Below are positions 1 to 11,600 of a stretch of DNA of 64,000 bases, one piece after another. The notes below the pieces were generated by a model. The model saw only the letters and a program-made list of their open reading frames with translations. It ran no database searches and was not told the origin of the DNA. The translations under genes and the position numbers were made by a program. The stretch's first letter is position 1. Every line of letters begins with the position of its first letter. The DNA comes from Halichondria panicea (lineage: Eukaryota; Porifera; Demospongiae; Suberitida; Halichondriidae), in the NCBI RefSeq assembly GCF_963675165.1, contig NC_087390.1:5093301-5157300 (forward strand), given 5' to 3'.

Positions 1-1748
1 TGGTGAATCTTGTCAGCTTGATTTCCACACCTCTCAGTCAACTGATCCAATTCACCCTCCAAATTTTGGACAAGGAAATGAAGACTCACGTTCTTCAGGA
101 TCAGATGCATACTGTCTGCATGTATATGGTCACAGGTGCATGCATAACCTAACTGACGATAGATTATACATACCATTTTCTTTCGGGAAAATCTGGTTGT
201 CGTAATTATCGGTCAACTGACAAACCTTCATAGTCATATTCTTCAGTTCAGTTTTAAGAGTATCATACTCTAGTAGCAGATGCTTCAATTCATCTCTCAA
301 TTGTGTGAGAGTACTTTTCCAGCCTAATGTGAAATGATACACACTTATGATACACTTACTAAAAAGCATAGCTGCATGTGCTTTCTCGTACCTTGTTCCT
401 TGTTTCCAGGACTTAACTGAACCTCTGAGTTCTCTATCTCTGGCAGTGACCCAGTCACACATTTGGCTATCTGCTCCGTGAGATGACCCAGGTCCATCTT
501 CCTCAGGACAGTAAACAGGCCTTCCCAGGTAGGGGGGTAAGTTGGTTGTGTACTTCTCTCCCAAGCACTGAAGATCTGCTCAATGTAATCTCTAGCAGAG
601 TGTGTGGGAGCTTTTTTTCTATCTTTCACTGAAAGCTGTACCCGAGAGGTGATGTAGAATCGACACAAATCCTTAGAGAGAGCGTCCATGAGATTGATTC
701 CATACTTGTGCAGTTGGTTCAGCTTGGGTATGCTGAAGTGTACGTCACTATCAACCAAAGGTGCTGCATAAAACATCATTATAATTATGCCTAAGTAGCT
801 GCATGCATACACACCTTTTAAAAAGGCCCTGAATACTTTTTTATTTGAATTTCCTATTTTGTCTTTTCCTCCAATAATCATCAACTCCCCAGTTGGCACA
901 GCAACAGCAGATGATTCTGTCAATGATAGAGGCAGGTCAGCAGCATGCTCCCAGGACAGGGTGTTGGGGGAGAACGCATGAATGGTTGTTGTGGGGGCAT
1001 AAAAAACACCTCCTCCAATAGACAAGAGACGATCACCAAAGAAGGCAGCAGCTGTAAGCATATTTGGAGCATCAGGTAACGTCTCCCAAGGAAACTTAAC
1101 TGCACCGGATATAAGCGATTGTAGAGATGCAAGGAATACAATTCCAAAACACGTGATCAGGTACCACTGGTCACCATGAAGAGCAGACTTCATGTTAGAC
1201 CCTGCACTTGGTAGGGAGGGAGCAGTCGTCCACTGGCCATCTTTAAACACTTCCACAGAGGAGAGGAATTCTGATGTATTCTTCCCTCCAGCCACAACTA
1301 GTGCAGACCCGCTACTGACAGCAGATGGTGAACTTCGGCTCTCATTCATAGGAGGCAGTATTTCAACAAACTGTCCATCCCTCATCGTGAAGACTTTGTT
1401 TGTTTCCTCTCCCGTAAAATACTCTCTCCCACCCACCAGTAGCAGTTCAGAGTCATGGACGACGAGGGTATAGCGATAGGTGGGTGTGTCTGTCATTGTC
1501 CATGAACTGTCAACTCCAAGTTTTAATGAGCACAGTTTGGCAACAGTCGGTCCTCCTCCAACGTAGAGTGTTCCTTTCAGGTACACGGATTCAGAAGAGG
1601 CATCACTCATTTCCACTGGTAGAAAAGGCAATTCATCCCACTCCAGAGTTGTAGAGGGATGAAGGATATCAAGAGTCTGCATGAGAGGAATATTTAACAT
1701 TCCCAACTGATACATGTAGATAATATATGAGGTTACCTGTTCAGCCAT
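1..1748 (-). CDS. Kelch-repeat / death-domain / coiled-coil protein (3' part outside window)
   Basis: Exons read on the minus strand: 1748-815, 763-392, 323-174, 115-1 (continuing off the left edge). The start is the ATG at 1748-1746. The introns are 51, 68 and 58 nt, all GT..AG and all phase 1, so the frame is kept; the 51-nt intron is itself open, which merges the first two exons into one ORF. About five kelch-type blades are visible by their double glycines (LYVGGG, LLVGGREY, LVVAGGKN, LSIGGGVF, MIIGGKD), followed by W-containing strands. Next comes a death-domain-like helix bundle (ARDYIEQIFSAWE ... W.GLF.VLRKMDLGHLTEQI), then a heptad-rich segment (TQLRDELKHLLLEYDTLKTEL and VQNLEGELDQLTERC). 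Kelch propellers bind proteins and death domains make homotypic assemblies, so a cytosolic adaptor is a fair inference. The combination is typical of invertebrate death-domain expansions. No partner is evident. Confidence 0.8.
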
Positions 1749-2007
1749 TGAACTAGAAACTGTCTAGAGGTAGATCTAATTAGGCTTACATGCCCCACCC
1801 ACAAAATTTTGCTAGATCTAGATCTGATCATAATTATAAGAGGCTAGATCTGATCATATAAGAGGCTATCCTTGATCCCAGGCCGCTAGGCCTTGTGAAG
1901 GAGGCTAATAAGAGGCTAGACCTAAGTTGTTCAGAAACCTCATTAGATCCATCTATAAAACTTCTTAAATGTAGATACTGTATTTATACTGTAAAAAATG
2001 AATTTAT
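1749..2007. other. Intergenic spacer with short dispersed repeat fragment
   Basis: No coding potential is seen. At about 1869-1905 there is a fragment (GATCCCAGGCC...GAAGGAGGCTAA) that recurs at 36351-36400, and its first half begins the inverted-repeat arms at 35741 and 37045. It is a dispersed repeat of unknown class. Confidence 0.5.
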
Positions 2008-2121
2008 ACTGTAAAAAATGATGTGTGGTTTTCATGCAAGTGCGTGACTATTGTGGCAACTAGATCTATCAGGAAAAACGCACATTTGCCACAATAAAAC
2101 CACACATCATTTTACAGTGTA
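2008..2121. repeat. Hairpin MITE
   Basis: The terminal inverted repeats read ACTGTAAAAAATGATGTGTG on the left and its near-perfect complement ending ...TTTTACAGTGTA on the right, with a short centre. A partial extra copy of the left end (ACTGTAAAAAATGA) lies just upstream at about 1988. It is non-coding and fits a miniature inverted-repeat element. Confidence 0.7.
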
Positions 2122-2883
2122 GCATCTATTCAGTCAGTGCACACCGTTACTTACACTTTTTAAAGCCTAACACTAGACCCCGGCCCATGCATAACCTCTA
2201 TATCTATTTTATAATTGTAACTACTCATGCACTGAACTCTAACATTTGACTTCATAAACACATGCAAGTGAAGACACCCCATATAGAGCATCACATGAGC
2301 AGTAATTAAGTGTCATAGCTAACATGTTAATGATCAGTCTATTTTAGCAATATCCTCAAGGAAAAAAGGAGTGTTTGGTAAATTACGGAGTCACTCCCTC
2401 GCTGTGCCAACTCACTGCATGTTAGAGCAGCTCTTTAGAGTATGCATGCCAATATGAGTGCTTAACGACTGCTTGCATTGGCAGCAGGCCACATCATCTC
2501 TGCTTGGCCGCTTGGCCATACCACATGATCAGTGGACCAAAGTGGCCAACTTGAATTTAGCACTGTGACCACAGAATCTGAAATTAGCTTTTAGCTATCA
2601 GCTCAGCTTTCACCTATCAGCTATCAGCTTTCAGTCAGTATACGTGGACCTAAGTGGCCAAGTTGAGTTTAGCACTGTGACTACAGAATCTAATGCATAT
2701 ATGAAATTAGATTTTGACTATCAGCTTAGCATTCAGTTTTTGGCTTATCAGCTATCAGTGAACCAGATCAGATCACCACACTGAATTTTGCATAGAAATA
2801 AACTTTTCGCAAGCAGCAAATTAAATCAGCTAAGGCTGTAGCTAGCTATCAGCTATCTAGTAGCTATCAGCTATCTAGCTATC

Positions 2884-2993
2884 CAGAGGAGGTACGACAT
2901 CCGCGTGTCTTTAACACACACATTCCGAACTTTGACCTAAGGAATGTGTGTCTAAAACGTTTCCTTTGACACGCGGATGTCGTACCTCCTCTG
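2884..2993. repeat. 110-bp hairpin element inside the left foldback arm
   Basis: Perfect 26-bp terminal inverted repeats begin CAGAGGAGGTACGACATCCG (2884-2909) and are mirrored at 2968-2993. A second, inner inverted repeat (CACACATTCC / GGAATGTGTG) flanks the centre. The element is missing from the corresponding place in the right arm (near 4128-4150), so it inserted after the foldback formed. A related end fragment is at 42673. Confidence 0.8.
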
Positions 2994-3076
2994 CTAGCTA
3001 TCGGCTCTCTGCATGGCCAGTCCCACATCTAGTCTGGCCACGCCCCCCAATTTAAATGAGGCTGCTAACATTACTA

Positions 3077-3273
3077 CAGTTGAGCCTCGGTTATCCGAAC
3101 ACCTTTGTCCCCGGGCCCATTCGGGTAAGTGAAATATTCGGATAATCAAAAGCTGGCTTTTTGCCAGCCACGTGGGCAATTTCCTACTGCGCATGCTCAG
3201 ATTGCACTATGCTCTAGCATTCGGATAATCGAGGATTCGGATAACCGGGATTCGGATAACCGAGGCTCAACTG
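3077..3273. repeat. Pogo/Tigger-like MITE with TA target duplication
   Basis: The left end is CAGTTGAGCCTCGGTTATCC and the right end is its complement ending CCGAGGCTCAACTG. A TA flanks each side (3075-3076 and 3274-3275). The unoccupied sequence in the right foldback arm (near 4044) reads straight through this position. A CAGT...TCGGTTATCCG terminus with a TA duplication is characteristic of pogo/Tigger-type Tc1-mariner relatives. It carries no transposase, so it is a non-autonomous copy. Confidence 0.8.
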
Positions 3274-4500
3274 TACTAGGATTTTAACCTAACCATGTGA
3301 CTTTCAATTTTTTATGCATCCATGACATATCAAAAATCAATCCATAACTCGATAAATTAATTATTAATTAGTATTACCAAGTATCGTAATCTAGGGCGAT
3401 AGGTTCTTAGTGAATCTGGATAAAGTTAAGTATGGCATCTTGAAGGGATATTGTCACACATCAGTTTGGTGTATATAGATATCTTCCAACATAATGATTA
3501 ATACTCAACCTGCAATTGTTCAATGTTTGTTGTTTGTTTGACCACCTTAAGGTTGTTCCTAGGAAATAAGGGTGTGTACAGGGTGAATTTGCTCCACGTC
3601 ACAGTCTCAATCAAGCAATACTCAATCAAACCACCTATGGATTATATTATGTGTGACCTGCGGCGATAGGTGATTTGATTTAGGCTCCTCATGTCCCCAT
3701 GTCGAGTATTGCTTGATTGAGACTGGAACGTGCAGTGTGGGTGGAGCAAATTCACCCTAGTTTATTTCCCAGGAACAACCTTAAGGTGATCAAACAAACA
3801 AACATTTGCAGGTTGAACTAGCTGAGTATTAATCATTATGTTGGAAGTATATACACCAAACTGATGTGTGACAATAAGCATTCCCTTCAAGATGCCATAC
3901 TTAACTTTATCCAGATTCACTAAGAACCTGTCTGCCCTAGATTACGATACTTGGTAAATACTAATTAATTAATAAGTTATGGATTGATTTTTGATATAAT
4001 TATTATGTCATGGATGCATAAAAAAATTAGAAAATCCTAGCAGTAATGTTAGCAGCCTCATTAATTTGGGAGGGCGTGGTTAAACTAGATGTGGGACTGG
4101 CCAGCGAGATATATAGCCATGCAGAGAGCTGATAGCTAGCTAGCTACAGCCTTAGCTGATTTAATTTGCTGCTTGCGAAAAGTTAATTTCTATGCAAAAT
4201 TCAGCGTGATGATCTGATCTGGTTCACTGATAGCTGATAAGCCAAAAGCTGAAAGCTGAGCTGATATAATTTTATAGTCAAAATCTAATTTCATACGCAT
4301 TAGATTCTGTGGTCACAGTGCTAAATTCAACTTGGCCACTTATATAGGTCCACTGTATATACTGACTGAAAGCTGATAGCTGATAGGTGAAAGCTGAGCT
4401 GATAAGCCAAAAGCTGAAAGCTAAGCTGATAGCCAAAAGCTAATTTCAGATTCTGTGGTCACAGTGCTAAATTCAAGTTGGCCACTTTGGTCCACTGATC

Positions 4501-5647
4501 GCCCATGCATGTACACATTTTTTTTTATCTACATGTACCATACCTCTCTTATTGTGTCCCTCTATTAAGATGTGGCAGCTCTGGAGGTGGGGAGTCCAAG
4601 GTGACCACACTGGTCGGCATAGACATTATTGCAGAATGGTGTCAAAGGACACAAAAATATAGTTGCTAAAAAGGATCGATGCCAAAAGTCTAAGTCTAAA
4701 TTAATGGCTGCTAGACTACCATCACACACCAGTATATGCATGCATATTCATCAACACAATGACATAATTATAAGCCTGCAATTCACGTACTTCATGACTA
4801 TATACATACACTAGTAGACGATTGCATGGAACTCCACAAGTACACTGCGTTTTGTTTCTGTATACAGAGGCTATAGGGAATTAAAGATGTAATTAACCTC
4901 GGACACATGTATATTAATACTGGTCCTCCCATGCAATTGGACCACCCTGGATGAGCCAGCCAGTGCTGCTCTACTTGTGTTGATTCATATTTACCTTACA
5001 AGTGATCGATTGGAGAGGGGGTGAAAGAAGAGGAGGAGAGTCTGCTGCAGAAAAAATGAAATGAAGGGAATAATTATAATTATTATTATAAACGTGATAA
5101 GGCTATAGCCGCCTATAATATTATGCTGTGAGTATATATCTTCAACTTCCACCAACAGCTTGTTGACATGAATAAATAATCTATAAAACCAGAGGAGTGC
5201 TTTGGTGGCCGTCCAATGCTAGAGATGTGTGATAAAGTGAGTCTGTACGTATTCTGTAATTGAAAAAGGAATGTACATTGACAAGCAGAATTGGGAATAT
5301 TTTCAGCAAGGGGACCGCCATACATAATTATTGTCATTGTGGTTCCCAGGCTGTGTTCTCTGGAGATTGGCTGTAGGTGTGGTAATAATTATAGGCGCAT
5401 AGAGGCCTGCTCTTTTCCGTATAGGCGCATGCGCTTACTATTATTAACCAGATTATACGGTATTCTAGCTCACCCACCTTATTTTTAGGGAGCAATCAAT
5501 AATTATTATGACTGTAATGATCAATAAAAAGATATATACATGTAAAATTATACAGTTATATACACGAGATAAAAATCCACTGGCTGTTGAAAGAGTTGAT
5601 CGCATACATAACATTGTGCATGTTCTTTTATAGTTCCGTGAATGTAA
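4501..5647. other. Intergenic region, no gene seen
   Basis: AT-rich, with several ATAATTATA motifs. At about 4630-4720 lies a degraded fragment (GGATCGATGCCAAAAGT...) of the dispersed repeat seen in full at 44150-44620 and 55676-56240. The short ORFs here lack homology cues and splice context. Confidence 0.5.
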
Positions 5648-8600
5648 TTAGATGAGCACTTCATTTTTCCCATGAGCAGAGTCACTGCTCTCATTGAATT
5701 GGACACCACAAGTAGGTATGAGGGTGAACTTGAAATAGTCTCTTTTCTTGCGCTCCAACAAACTCTCTCTCCTTGAAAACCGTTTCTCAGACCCTTGATT
5801 CTCTTCATCATACTCATCCTCACCCTCCTGCATGTGTTTAGACAATAGATTTTCTTTAAGAGGGCGTTTATTTTCCTCTTGAGGTATTTCAATATTGTGT
5901 TCATTTTCTCTATTTGACTGTGAACGTTCCTCAAGTTTTGAAGCTGCCAATAGATCGATATCAACATCATCATTACTAGGGGATGGACTAAACTCCAGTA
6001 CGGTTTCTTGTTTAGTTTCGTTTCTCTTAGCTTCTGATAGCTTTGCTTGCAGTCTGCTCACACTGATAAATGACAGCCTTCTGTCCAATTGTTGCATTAG
6101 GTCTCCCTCGATAGATAGGTCAGGGGTGAGGAGGTTACTACTTGGAGAACGGGTGTACCGGGCGGTGTTCTCGTCAAGGGACGTATGGGAGTGGTGGTGG
6201 GTGGGCGGAGGACTCAGTAGCTCCATGGAGCGGCTCAGTACGATTCCACGGGTATTATTTCTGTGAGGTGTGTAGGGGTGAGGGCGCGTAAATACTAAGC
6301 TATGCACTTCAACAGCAGGCACTTACAAAATTGATTTATGCATGTGAACAGCTACTTCATAGTATACAGACCTCTTTTGAACTTCTCCTTCGTTGACTCC
6401 GCCCAGCTGCTCCAGATTAAGAGGACTGTCCCCCTCATCAAGGAAACTGTTGCGTCCCACCTGCCCCGTCTCAGGTGCCAACCGGTCAAACTGGTAAGGC
6501 TGGTCCTATTTGGTGAAATAATACAGACAACACCCTTCTACAACAGCAACAAGTACACTAATCTTATATGCACACAGGCTCGCTTTACATTAATCACAAA
6601 ATATATATCACAGTCATGTTCCCAATTATGACAACCACTCACAGGTATCTCAATGTAAGGATGATGCTCTTGCACATGCAGACTGAGGAAGTGGTCGAAC
6701 CTCTGTCTCAGTTCAGAGAATGACGGCCGGTCCCCTCCATTCTCACACCAGCAGTGAAGCATCACCTCGTAACTGAAAGTATATAGAAACACTTAAAGCT
6801 TTACCCTCAAATAGATAATTATAGCAACATAATGCGTATACTTGACTCAATATACACAATGCAGACAAACTTAACGGCATCCTTACACTTCAGGGGAGCA
6901 TTTGTGAGGTTTGGGCATCCTGTGACCTCTCCTCAGCTGCTGCACCACCTCTGTGTTGGTGTACACCGGGTACGGAAGGTCACCTGATGTGGGGAGTGTG
7001 TGTAATTAGGCAGTATTTCTGTTGTATATGGATTACATTATGGACTAGAATGAACAAACTTTTTGCATTAAACTGAGGCTAAGTAAATGCCATAAACTTT
7101 CCTGCAGAAGATTATAGCTTCTTGGGTAGAGCCATTAGCTATTTTACGATGCTAACAAACACTTTACTAGGTATAACACTCAATCATTCTGCATGCCAAT
7201 AAACAAACACTAAGTACAGTACTGATGACACCAGGCCATTTCACTTACCCATAGTGCTAATCTCCCAGAGAACCACTCCATAGGACCACACATCTGAGGA
7301 TGTGTTGAATTCCCGCTGAAATAACGTCTCCAGTGCCATCCATCTCAGTGGCAACTGTCCTTGAGACGTGAGCACGTACGCTTCCTCGTTGGGTAAATGA
7401 CGAGACATTCCAAAGTCAGAGATCTTGAGGTTTTTGTTATCTCCCACTAGGATGTTGCGACAGGCCAAGTCTCGATGAATGATGTCTAGACTGGAGAGGT
7501 ATTCCTGTGGGAGGTGTGGGGGAGAGGAGATTGAATATTAAATGTTCGTACTATAATGCAAAAAACGGCCAGGCAACAATGATTTAGTTTTGCCCGAACA
7601 AAACCAATTTATAAACGACCATGAGTGAATTTTGTGGTTCAGAAATTCCCCCACCATTCCAGCTGCTATTTGCCGTGAGAACTCGAGCAGATCCTTATCC
7701 TCCAGTAACTCCAAGTCCTCGTAAATATCCTTAGGGCTCAACGTGGAGTACGCACCCTGGGGCTCCTGAGAAGAGTGACAATGCAGTTTGAAAGGGAAAT
7801 AGACAGTTTTACGTAATTATAGCGGCAATAACATTAATATTACTCTCATACATTTACCGTTAGTTCTAGGTATGCAATTGTGCAAGGAACCTGATACTCA
7901 ACAATATGTTGCTTATAGGCACTGCATGTGTCTAGTATGAATTACTGCAAATGACAGCATAATAATAATTACAACATCATTATTTGTAAGCCAATTTCAT
8001 CATTATAATTATGATTGTGCATAAAATCACAGAATAACAACTCACCAGATAAGGAGATGCAATCTGTGTATTCCTAAGCTGTAAACAAAAAAGAACACAT
8101 TAATTTTATAAGCCCACATCATGCAGGTGTAATACATGCATTTCACTCATGCTGTAAAACAAAGGGCACTAAGTAATAAAACTAGCAGGTATTAATACAC
8201 TTACCTTGGCTTTCATGGCTCTGAGGTATTTCAACAAGTCACCATGTCTCACATACTCAAGTACCAGTAGGAACGGCTCTCTGGCTGTCACACAGCCAAC
8301 CATATTCACCACAAAGCAACTATACTCATTTTCAGAGTTAGTGACTCTCTTCATCATGTCTATCTCTTTGAGGAAGGAGAGCTTCTCCGAGAAAGCGGCA
8401 TTGTCTGTGTGTGAGGGAGTGAGGAGTCATACATAATAAAGAATGTTTGTATTGTGACAGTTAATCTCTATGAATACACGTGCTTTCTGATGCTTTTGTG
8501 GTACAGCAATTACAGTATACAGCTCACAATAACAGGAATTTATTATGACTATATAACTCCTTGACAACTATAGATTCCGATAATTAGGACATTCTATGTA

Positions 8601-11600
8601 CAGTAGGAATTTTCAATGCTCACACTAAAAGTCATACTATTTCTCCCAAAATGAATTGTATTGAAACTGAAAGAGATAGTGTTATTATGCAATTATAACT
8701 CACCTTTTAGTTTCTTAACTGCCACCGTGCAATTCAGAGAGAACTTGGGCAATCTTTTCACTCCAGACTTCATTGCTTGACTTCTTACAAGACCTATTAT
8801 AATAAAAAATTTCGTTACGCACGGATAATTATGTTAGTTGTTTAGAATATTTTATTCGACTGGGAATAATAGCTGGTACTTTACGAGGGTCTAAATTCTC
8901 AAGCCCATTAATTTGTGGATAAATTTCTCAAATGTTCGTAGCTTGTTCAAATCCGCAAAATGATGTTTAAGAAGTACCCATGCACTATATACGATTTAAA
9001 GTCACCCACCTTTAAAGACCTCCCCAAAAGCCCCCTTGCCGAGAGGCTGAGAGTAAAACACTTGAAGGTCATCATAGGGGATCTCCCAGTCGTCTGTGAC
9101 GAGAGGGGGGGTGGGAAGAATATTAATGTGAAGAATTTGACTGCAATTGCTGCTAATGGACGAGCGATGCTGGCCAAAAGTGTTCTTGATACTAGAGTTC
9201 TTGTGTGGCACTGTGGAAAAATAGCGATCACCCTGTGTGTGTGTGTGCATGTGAGAGGCGGTGCTATGGTTAACGCATAGCAAACCGGCAAATGAAGATT
9301 TCGTACACATGCAGGATCACATCATGTGGCATGAGAATTATAATTATTTTAGTGTTCATGTGGCTGAAGGGAACTCATGTATATTCGCTTGACTATGAGT
9401 TACATAATTGATTGTTCAAAGTTTGCACTCCCTATAACAAACTAGATCTATGCCCCCCCCCCCCCTGGTGCATGCTCCGGATGCATAATACAAACAGCAC
9501 AAGCAACTCACGTATTTAACAGCCCTGTTCCTGAGACAAAGCCAGAGTATCAGTAGAGGTACAGCCACAGCGGCCAGTATCACGACCACACTCACTCCAA
9601 TGAGCACACTGCCATAGAGAGGTAATTGAGGGGGAGGAGGCGTGGTCATACTAGGGGCTGGAGTCAGTGACACTGACAGTGAGGGTATGGAAAGGGGGGT
9701 GCTCCATGAACTGGTCGCATACTGGTTTCTGGAGCGAGCCTTAGGGAGAAATAGGGAAGTCAAAAAATCAAATAGATTGAATCATTATACTATCATTAAG
9801 TCTGTGTCTTGGTAGCTAGAGATTTTGTTCCCGGCTAACGTAAGGCAAAGAATGGAACTTATACCAATGCCAAGTTCTTACCTGAAGACAGAGGTTCGTG
9901 GAATCGCTCAAAAGTACAAGTACATCCCGAAACTTGAATTGTTTCCTTGCGAGTGACTGCAGTGAGCAAAAAATAGCAATTTAGATCCATAAACGTAACA
10001 TAGGAATGTGACATCATAAGTGATCAAAAAATTGACCATGCAGAGCTAATGATTCAGAATTTTATTATGTTCATAAACTCACATCCAGCAACTTCCTACT
10101 CCTTATTTTCTCCACAAATCGTCCATCCACACATCTTGCCAATCTCAGCTCAATCTCTTTTAACATACCGTTGCTAAACTCTGGTCCACTCCATCCTGCG
10201 ACCATGGACACTATTATCCCATCTCCGTCAGCATACTGGTGTGTTAGTTCTGATACTGTTAGGTTTTGGATGGGAGATGGTGGGTGGGGACGTACGAATA
10301 TGACAGAGCAGTTTGGATAGTTTTTAAAGTTGAGAGGAAGAAGTTTTTTGCGCCAGAAGAAAGATTTGCTGCTGCGGACTGGTTCCAGCTAGAGGATAAG
10401 AAACACACTGATAGCAATTCAAACTACAGTCCTGAGTCAGTTTAAAATGGTAGCTAGAGCAAGTATGTGTTAATGAACTTTGTTGCATGTTTGAGCAAAG
10501 ATCAAAGAAACCACAGTGCAAATATATGGCATATTGCACAGTGAAGCCAGGCACATCAAAGCTAACAAGTCTCCACAGTGCAATATTCCATATATTTGCA
10601 CAGCCAGAAAGCTTGGTCAAATTTGGAATGATCTCTTTTATATTGTTCCTACAACTCACTTTTTTGTGGTATGAAAATAAGGAATGCGGAAGGCATGAAT
10701 GTCATTATAACTATGCTTCTCCCACGCAACAAATCAGTTATTGCATAAAATCACTCGTGCAATAACTAATACCTAATCAATTTACACTTGATTAGGTAAT
10801 CAGAAAATAAATATCAGTTTTGGTGAATGCATGGGGGAGGGGCTCTAACAAGTCTATAACTATGCTCAGGTATAATTATACAAATTGTGCACACAACTCG
10901 TACCGTAGCATAATAGCCAACTGTTTCTGAGATCTGTATACCAGTAATGGTAACTGTTTGTTGCTCCTGCATGGTGATGGAGAGGTGATGCATGGTTAAG
11001 TGGGCATAATATTAGATTATATATCACAACAGGAGTGTACATTAGGGCTCGAGGAGTATATCCAACTGTGGCAGTTGTTGTGTAAACCACATTTCGGTAT
11101 ATAGGTATATACCAGTACACCCTCATTGATTACATTATATTACGGTGATTACTCCCATTACATACATTACGGTGATTACAGTGATCATGGCATCATGGCA
11201 TCATTACAATGACATCACTGCATTCTCTTAGTGCTTTCACTTTCTAGATACACTTTACATGAGCCCACTACCCATGTTCACACAGTACGAAATTTTACTC
11301 TCACCTTAACCTCTGTTCGGTTAAAAGAAAATGATCTTTCATTATTGAATAACATTTGCACTATGTACTTGGATACTGCAGCAGCTGCTAGTGCATCTAT
11401 TGTCCAGTCAACGCTGATGTCATAGGTAACAGTCTCCGGTCTGTACTTTGCCGTACAGGTTACATTGATGGGTTTTTTATCCTCGTTCCTATCTGTGAAA
11501 GACAGAAAGATGTGAGAAGATAACTAAATGATTATGCTTTCATAATGGATATACTATATAGCGCGAAATTTTCGAGGGGCTTAATTAATTTCAATGTTTT

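Larger units (their letters stand above)
2527..4500. repeat. ~2 kb foldback (giant imperfect palindrome)
   Basis: The left end GATCAGTGGACCAAAGTGGC (2527) and the right end GCCACTTTGGTCCACTGATC (to 4500) are exact complements. The two arms stay complementary, with small differences, into a centre near 3640-3690. Examples are the central ATCAAGCAATACTC / GAGTATTGCTTGAT, and CTGATGTGTGACA on one arm against TGTCACACATCAG on the other. Inner parts contain many AGCTATCAGCT / AGCTGATAGCT units. The left arm is longer because it carries two separate insertions (2884-2993 and 3077-3273). No ORF of note and no clear target duplication outside the ends were found. It may be a foldback transposon or a palindromic duplication. 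Confidence 0.85.

Noticed and set aside
9010-9093. Shorter exon start at 9093 (TCACAG acceptor) in RTK1
   Set aside because: It would leave a phase mismatch with the membrane exon ending at 9512. The acceptor at 9199 keeps the frame and reads [18 protein letters not shown] continuously.
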